Shown here piece after piece: positions 58,510 through 64,000 of a stretch of DNA of 64,000 bases. The DNA is from Abelmoschus esculentus. Lineage: Eukaryota > Streptophyta > Magnoliopsida > Malvales > Malvaceae. The stretch lies in NCBI GenBank assembly GCA_035048815.1, contig JAUCBN010000016.1, positions 6,626,501-6,690,500 on the forward strand, in the 5' to 3' direction. Position 1 is the stretch's first letter. Each line of letters starts with the position of its first letter. The notes below the pieces were generated by a model that was given only the letters and a program-made list of their open reading frames with translations, was not told the DNA's origin and made no database searches. The translations under genes and the position numbers were made by a program.

Positions 58510-58873
58510 CTGCAAAGAAGAATTTGTATAGTTGGATGGGAATAATAGATGAATAAGGATGAATGAATGAAGCGAATGAAAGAAAAGAAAGATGTTTGTC
58601 ATTGTTGAAAGGGAAAGAGCATCTTTATTTGCTAAATGAAAAAAACATGAAAAAACCCTTTACAGAAAATTTCCTACACTCGCAGGCAAAAGTATAGGGT
58701 GGTTTATGGCATTACTCTGTTTTATAAACTACAGGTAAATCCTCTATAGTCCAGTTGTTCAGAGTCTCGCCAGGGAGGCACGGACGAATCCTATCCAGCA
58801 TATTCATCTTTGGGCCCTCGGAGATCCCCCTACCATTAGTCCCTCAAATGCTTCTCCAAAAATTTCCTCTTAC
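58510..58873 (-). other. Putative Ogre intron between protease and RT
   Basis: Minus strand donor CA|GTAAGAGG (58873) and acceptor TTCTTCTTTGCAG|GTTTCC (58510), 364 bp. The upstream frame ends in a stop just past the donor, and splicing joins the protease frame to the RT frame without a shift. An intron at this place is a known feature of Ogre elements. Confidence 0.82.
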
Positions 58874-60156
58874 TGCAACCTGATAGCTTCTAGGCGATTC
58901 CTTTCTGCTTGCTCAGTGACATTCACAAACCCGTGGGAGATGAAGTCGATTTTTGTGCTCAAAGATATCGGCTTCTTGGCTGCGATTCTTCCATGTTTGT
59001 TCCAATATGCCTCGATTGAGAAGTCTAACCCAGCTCGCCCTTTCTTCATGACCACAGGCCTCGGGCGTAAGCTCCCTTGTAGCCTTCTTCCTAGCCCTCT
59101 TCCGGCTTTGGCTCCCTTGCCGAGGGTCTGTTTGACAGTCATCTCGGTACAACTTGACAGTTTTGGACATTGGAATGTCGCACCTTCAGCTACAAATGCG
59201 GCATTGATAAATTCCAAGGCCCGGAAAGAACATTCTAGTGCATCTTCATTAGCTTGAACGTAGGGTGTATCCGTGGAAACGGATGCAATGATGTCTTCCT
59301 CCGCCCCGACACACACGAGCTTGCCATCTACTACGAATTTCAATTTTTGATGTAGCAATGACGACACTGCCCCGACAGAATGTATCCAAGGTCTGCCTAA
59401 TAAGCAATTGTATGTGGGCCTAATATCCATTACAACAAAGTCTACGTTGTATACGGATGGCCCAATTAGCAACGAGACTTCAATCCGTCCCAGTACGTCC
59501 CTTGTGGTCCCATCGAAGGCTCTGACCACGTTCTGATAACTCTTCATGTGTGCGACATCAATAGGCAACCTTTGCAGAGTTGCCATGGGTAATACGTTCA
59601 AAGCTGAACCGTTATCGATTAGAACTCCCGGCACCACGTGACCCTTGCAGTGGGTCATGATGTTTAAGGCTTTGATAGATCTCATTCCTCCATCAGGGAT
59701 CTCACCATCGGTGAATGTTATGTAGTTGTCTACGGTGATGTGATTAACAATTCGATCCAATTTGTTCACCGATATGTCCTTCGGGATAAAGGTTTGATTT
59801 AACACTTTCAAGAGGGCGTCACGGTGCCCCTCCGAGCTTAGTAGTAAGTCGAGGATGGAGATTCTAGCGGGCTGTTTCTTCAACTGCTCCACTATGCTAT
59901 ACTCGCTGTGCTTTAAGAATCGCAAAAATTCATGCGCCTGCTCTTCGGTGACTGGCTCATTCACCTTTGGAGTTGGATCTGCGAAAATCTTCTTCTTTTC
60001 TGCAGGCTTAATCTGGTCCTCTTCCTGAGCCGGTGAGTAACACCTCCCGCTCCTCGTAAGATGACCTACCTCATTTACTGGTTCTACTTCCTCAACAGTT
60101 CTTGGTTTCTCTGACTGTACCTCCTCGAAGAGCTTCGAACCACTCGGCTCGGCCAC
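58870..60156 (-). pseudogene. Ogre protease region (open frame of 428 codons)
   Basis: Open over its whole length on the minus strand. A long linker (SILDLLLSSEGHRDALLKVL, HITFTDGEIP-like segment) leads to a retroviral aspartic protease: GVLIDNGSALNVLPMATL, where DNGS replaces the more common DTGS, then VDFVVMDIRP and YNCLLGRPWIHS. It ends in a G-patch-like GKGAKAGRGLGRRLQG and the splice donor. It is part of the gag-pro polyprotein rather than a separate gene. Confidence 0.87.
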
Positions 60157-62061
60157 ACTCGCGGCATAATTCTACGGGACCCTTCGCGTATCCTTAAACG
60201 GAAAGGGTGCCGGAGGGGTAATTACTATGCGAGGAGCACTCGCTAAGCCGGCTGGGTTGTGGCCCCTTGGTCGGGGCTAAGATGACTAGTGGCCTGCTCG
60301 CACTGTATCTTGGCTCGGTATCCTCAGATGCACATACGTCTATCATTTTCCGCCCATTTTCCTTGGCAAAGAATTCGACCTCTTTATTGTCTATCATTCT
60401 TTGTAACAAGCCCCTAAAGTCATCACACTGCTGGACTGTATGCCCGCGTTCTTGGTGGAATTCGCAATACGGGCCTTCCTCGGTAGATTCCTTCACTTGC
60501 ATGCCTTGACAGATGAGCCCGTTATCAAACAATTGTTGGAAAACCCACTTTAAGGATGATCGGATTTCTGACACCCTCATTTTAACTTGTCTTGCTTGAT
60601 CTTCCTAGATTGCATTCATACCCCGACCGCCATGATTCGGGAGTGGGTTTGTCGAGACACTGGGTTCATCGAATTTCAAAACCTCGGTATTTATCATATT
60701 TTGGACGATCCTCTTGAAGGCCGTGCAGTTCTCGATGCTATGCCCCTGAACGTTGGAATGATATGTATACTGGGCCTTCGAGTCATACCAGTGTGGGTAG
60801 GGGGTTTGAGCGGAACGATAACATATGGGCGAATTAGATCAGCATTGTGTAGCTGAGTGTATAACTCAGCATACGTGACTGGGATTGGTGAGAAATTTGG
60901 CTTTTCCCACCTTGAGTTCTTCTTGTTTGAACCCTGTGAGCCACCTTCCCCTGACCCGGGTTTGAAGATCGTCACATTCTTCGGGGGTTCATATACCACA
61001 GCGTTGTTTACTTTGTTGTCTTTCTTCTTGGAATTCTTCTTCGAATTATCAGATTCTTCGATCCTCCCACTTTTGATAGCTGCCTCCACCAACTCTCCGG
61101 TGGCAACTATTTGGGAGAAACTCTGCATGGAGGTGCTTTTGAAGAGACGTTCATACATCAGACCCTTCAATGTTTCTACAAACACGTGAGTCATCTCTCG
61201 CTCGATTAATAGAGGCTGCACCTGAGAGGCCAGATCTCTCCATCTATGGGCGTATTGTCGGAATGTTTCATTGGACTTTTGCCCCATTTACTGCAACATG
61301 ACTCTGGTGGGCCCCATCTCTGTCACATGCTTGTAGTTCTCCATAAATGCGTGATAAAGGTCCTTCCAGGATTTTATACTCTCCCGACTGAGTTGTGTGT
61401 ACCATCGGATAGCAGAACCCGTTAGACTATCCTGAAAGCAATGGATAAGCAGCTTCTCATCCTTGCTGAAAGCGACCATCTTTCGAGAATACATCATCAT
61501 GTGGGCGCTTGGGCACGACGTCCCGTCGTACTTTTCGAAGTCGGGCATTTTGAATTTTGGCGGCAGGACCAAATCAGAGACCAGGCTGAGCTCGAACGCA
61601 TCGGTGCTTTTATCCACCGGCCCTTGGACTTGAATTTGCTGGATCTTGGCTTCGAGAGCCTTGAAGTGATCAGCATACATCTTCTCCATTTCTTGTCGCA
61701 TTTTCTCCACTTCGTTCATAAAGTTGAGATCTGGGACTTCATCAGTATTCGGAGAAAACTCTTCAACTTCCATGGGGTGATTAGTGGATGTCCCTACTGT
61801 ATTGAACTGTACCCTTCCCGGGACTGAATACACTTCCGGTTGCCCTCTAGTTGTCGTTTCTACCTACCCTTCAGCTTCATCTCCCATTTCTATCGACGCT
61901 TTACCTTTGTCATCCTGCCTCGGCCCCAACAGAGCAACCATCTGACTGATAATATCAGATTGAATTTTAGCGAAGCCCTCTTTCATGTCAGTCTCTATCG
62001 TATCTAAACGATTTGCAAATACGGCATGGTTATCCTCTAGTCTTTGTAGTCTTTCTTCCAT
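60157..62061 (-). pseudogene. Ogre gag, broken
   Basis: Starts at 62061 with a coiled-coil MEERLQRLEDNHAVFANRLD. Then KFKMPDFEKYDGTSCPSAHM, FQDSLTGSAIRWYTQLSRES, NETFRQYAHRWRDLASQVQP and PVTYAELYTQLHNADLI. Two Cys/His segments resembling zinc knuckles follow (NVQGHSIENC near 60730 after a frameshift; YCEFHQERGHTVQQC near 60450). Stops near 61861 and 61288, a frameshift near 60760 and further stops before 60580 interrupt it. Confidence 0.88.
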
Positions 62062-62283
62062 TGCTAATCTCTTGGTGCGCGAGCGCGTTGAGTACGTGTA
62101 TAGTATGTTTGCTATTTTTTAAAAATTCACTACCATAAAATCTTTGTTATTAAACTTTATTTTTAATTAATAATAATGCACATGATGTATGAATGCATGA
62201 ATGCAAGCGGGTATTAAATTCAAAAACAATCTCTTAAAAACATCCGTTTGTGCAAAAAGGATTCACTACAACTTTAAAGATAA

Positions 62284-64000
62284 CTAAAGAAAACTGTTGG
62301 CCCTACTCCCTAAGTTGGTCAATTCATTAAGTATGCGGATGATGACTTTTCCATGTATTTCCCCGACGTTTGGCTGGTCCAGAAGAGCTGTCGCTTCTCC
62401 TGATAATATTTGTACATACGATGCGATATTTCTGACTCGACCCTTGAAGCTGACTAACTCACTGTTCTGACTCTGGACTGTGCATTGAGCTGCCTCATAC
62501 TTAGCCTTTCATGCTTCTCCGACATTCTGACTCAGAGCCCCCTCGAAGTCGGCTAACTTTTCTCGCAACTCCTGTACTTGGCCCTCAAGTGAGATAATCT
62601 TTTGCTGAAGTTCCTCTTTCTCTTCTTCCATTTTGACCTTATCTTCATTGTGATACCTAGCCACCAATTCTTCTAACTGCGTTACTTGGTTTATCAACTA
62701 GTGGATCGTCGCTCGGTCTTTGTCTGATGTCTTCTTAGCTTTGGAGCTTACCTCTTTCGCTTCACGGTATTTCTTTTCGTAGAGCTTCTTGTACTCCTCC
62801 TTTTCCTTTAAAGCCTTGTTCAAACGGTCAGAACTGTCCCCGACGCTTTCTCTTTTCCTTTTATGCCCCTCGGACATTGGTATTGCTTGCGCTTCCCTCA
62901 ACTCTTGACGCAGCTTCTCGATCTGAATAGACATATTTTTTTCTCTCCTCTCATGGGTTTGTACTTGGTACTTCGCAAGGTTCAACTCCTGTGTGAGCTC
63001 GTAGATCTGCTTATCTCGCCTCTGAGAATCCAAGTCCCGGTCCTCCTTGAGCTTTTCCAAAGTTGACGGTGCCTCTAGGGTTACCTTGCTTGAAGACGGT
63101 CCCTCATCCCTCGGTACTCCTCGGAAGACTCCATCATTTGCCCTTCGTTCTCTCCATTCATCATATCGGGCCATGATCTCAAACTCTCTATAAGGCTGAA
63201 CCCTCCTCGGTGAGTCCCAAGTTTTCACAATCTGGGCTAGCTTAGATCTGTACCCCTCACTCTGGTGTGAAAAACCGAAACTGGCCATCCCCATTGTGGC
63301 TGGAATAAACTGTCTCGAACCGAATTGTCTTGAGACTAATAGGGGGTAGTAAGCCGTTCCACCCCATATACCTGCTAACGGGATCTAATCGCAGTCTCCG
63401 CAACGATACTGGAAAGTCGACCCTCTATTCAACCAACAAGCCTTCCAGACGATATCCAAGTCTGTCAAATTTTGGAAAAGCTCATTCCACTGGGCTTCAG
63501 TCTTCTTCTCCACAACACAGCTCTTTAAATGTTCCTCGATAGGTGAGTAGGTAATCCTGAACCTTAGGGCGTTGTACGGAGAGTTCCAACGGTGGCCTCT
63601 GAACCAAACCTCTAAAAGTTACGCACATCCCCAAAATCTTCCTTCGCCAGCCCTCTTACACGCGGTGAGTGATCGATAAGTCTCGGCTAGTATGGCTGGC
63701 ACCGGATTTACTCCCTTGGACAACTTCTCGAACAAATCGACCGTGGATGGGTCTATATGCTCGGGAGTTCTAGGAAATAGCACTAACTCGTATATGTAAA
63801 GAGCGTACAACCTTCTTGCCTTAGTGGGTTCCTCGCTGCTCGAAGCTATCAAATCCTTAAAGACCTTCCAGCTCACTCTCTGACTTTCTTCGCTTGGATC
63901 CTCGTGACCCGTTACCTTCCGGTCCCAAAACTCTTTGTTCTTCTCGGTGATTTGCATCAGCTTCTTCTTAAAGCCCGAAGTGCTGTTGGGCTTGACATAA
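62284..64000 (-). pseudogene. Ogre extra ORF1, truncated by window edge
   Basis: A reading continuous but for four nonsense codons (about 63616, 63385, 62698 and 62509) runs from the right edge to a stop at 62284. N-terminal part: VTGHEDPSEESQRVSWKVF, ALYIYELVLFPRTPEHIDPS, WNELFQNLTDLDIVWKACWL, GGTAYYPLLVSRQFGSRQFI, which resembles the plant-specific domain found in ORF1 of Ogre-type elements. The second half is a long charged coiled coil (DKQIYELTQELNLAKYQVQT, EELQQKIISLEGQVQELREK). Function in the element is unknown. Confidence 0.8.

Larger units (their letters stand above)
51258..64000 (-). mobile_element. Ogre/Tat-type Ty3/gypsy retrotransposon, minus strand, 5' end outside the window
   Basis: Order on the minus strand from the right edge: extra ORF1, gag, protease, intron, RT, RNase H, second (archaeal-type) RNase H, integrase, 3'UTR with tandem repeats, 3' LTR. 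The extra 5' ORF, PR-RT intron, second RNase H, 3'UTR tandem array and long LTR together are hallmarks of the Ogre branch of Tat elements. The LTR begins on the plus strand with TGTCGCGACC at 51258. Several nonsense codons, single-base frameshifts and an RNase H deletion make this copy non-autonomous. Confidence 0.92.

Noticed and set aside
58916..59257. 113-codon plus-strand frame
   Set aside because: Antisense shadow of the Ogre protease-region frame.
61441..61827. 128-codon plus-strand frame
   Set aside because: Antisense shadow of the Ogre gag.

Overview
The window is nuclear DNA of a flowering plant, probably a dicot. The evidence is intron-containing plant genes (SWIB/BAF60b, phosphoglycerate mutase-like, SDR, NodH-like sulfotransferase, SKU5-similar) set in AT-rich DNA full of plant-type LTR retrotransposons and MITEs. 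Ogre-type and chromovirus elements, plus dispersed GTATCGATAC-like motifs, would fit a Malvaceae such as cotton, but that is inference only.

Layout. 1-1900: 3' part of a two-domain SWIB gene (+). 2.5-4.9 kb: three non-autonomous DNA transposons (a foldback MITE, a hAT-like element with duplicated target, a long-TIR element). 4918-12587: a decayed copia retrotransposon (minus strand) with two 246-bp LTRs and a perfect TTGTG target duplication; a 2.7-kb solo LTR of an Ogre-like gypsy element sits inside its reverse transcriptase. 14.4-17.1 kb: a six-exon phosphoglycerate mutase-like gene (+), followed by two hAT MITEs with target duplications. 18.6-24.3 kb: gene-free, AT-rich DNA with a SINE-like repeat and degenerate motif clusters. 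24280-33960: a chromodomain-bearing gypsy retrotransposon (minus), interrupted by a solo LTR with a CGTCC duplication and by a truncated Athila-like element that still has its 5' LTR, tRNA-Asp-type primer site and gag start.

36849-37993, 41784-43540 and 46161-48355 hold three complete minus-strand genes whose exon structures can be read base by base: an SDR protein (266 aa), a sulfotransferase-like type II membrane protein (380 aa) and a secreted multicopper-oxidase-like SKS protein (534 aa). 48.7-51.2 kb holds nested hAT-like debris and an ATT microsatellite. From 51258 to the right edge lies a large Ogre/Tat-type gypsy element (minus): long LTR, 3'UTR with a hairpin-forming tandem array, integrase, second (archaeal-type) RNase H, RNase H, RT, a frame-preserving intron, protease, gag and an extra 5' ORF1 that runs off the window. 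Several stops, frameshifts and a deletion show it cannot move by itself.

No operon-like or prokaryotic system is present, and I see no convincing unknown gene system. The most unusual signals are structural: a tandem array whose two repeat types differ by paired changes in the same hairpin stem, and an LTR palindrome whose arms differ coordinately between two LTR copies. The phosphoglycerate mutase-like gene also lacks a GT donor at the one splice junction that keeps frame.
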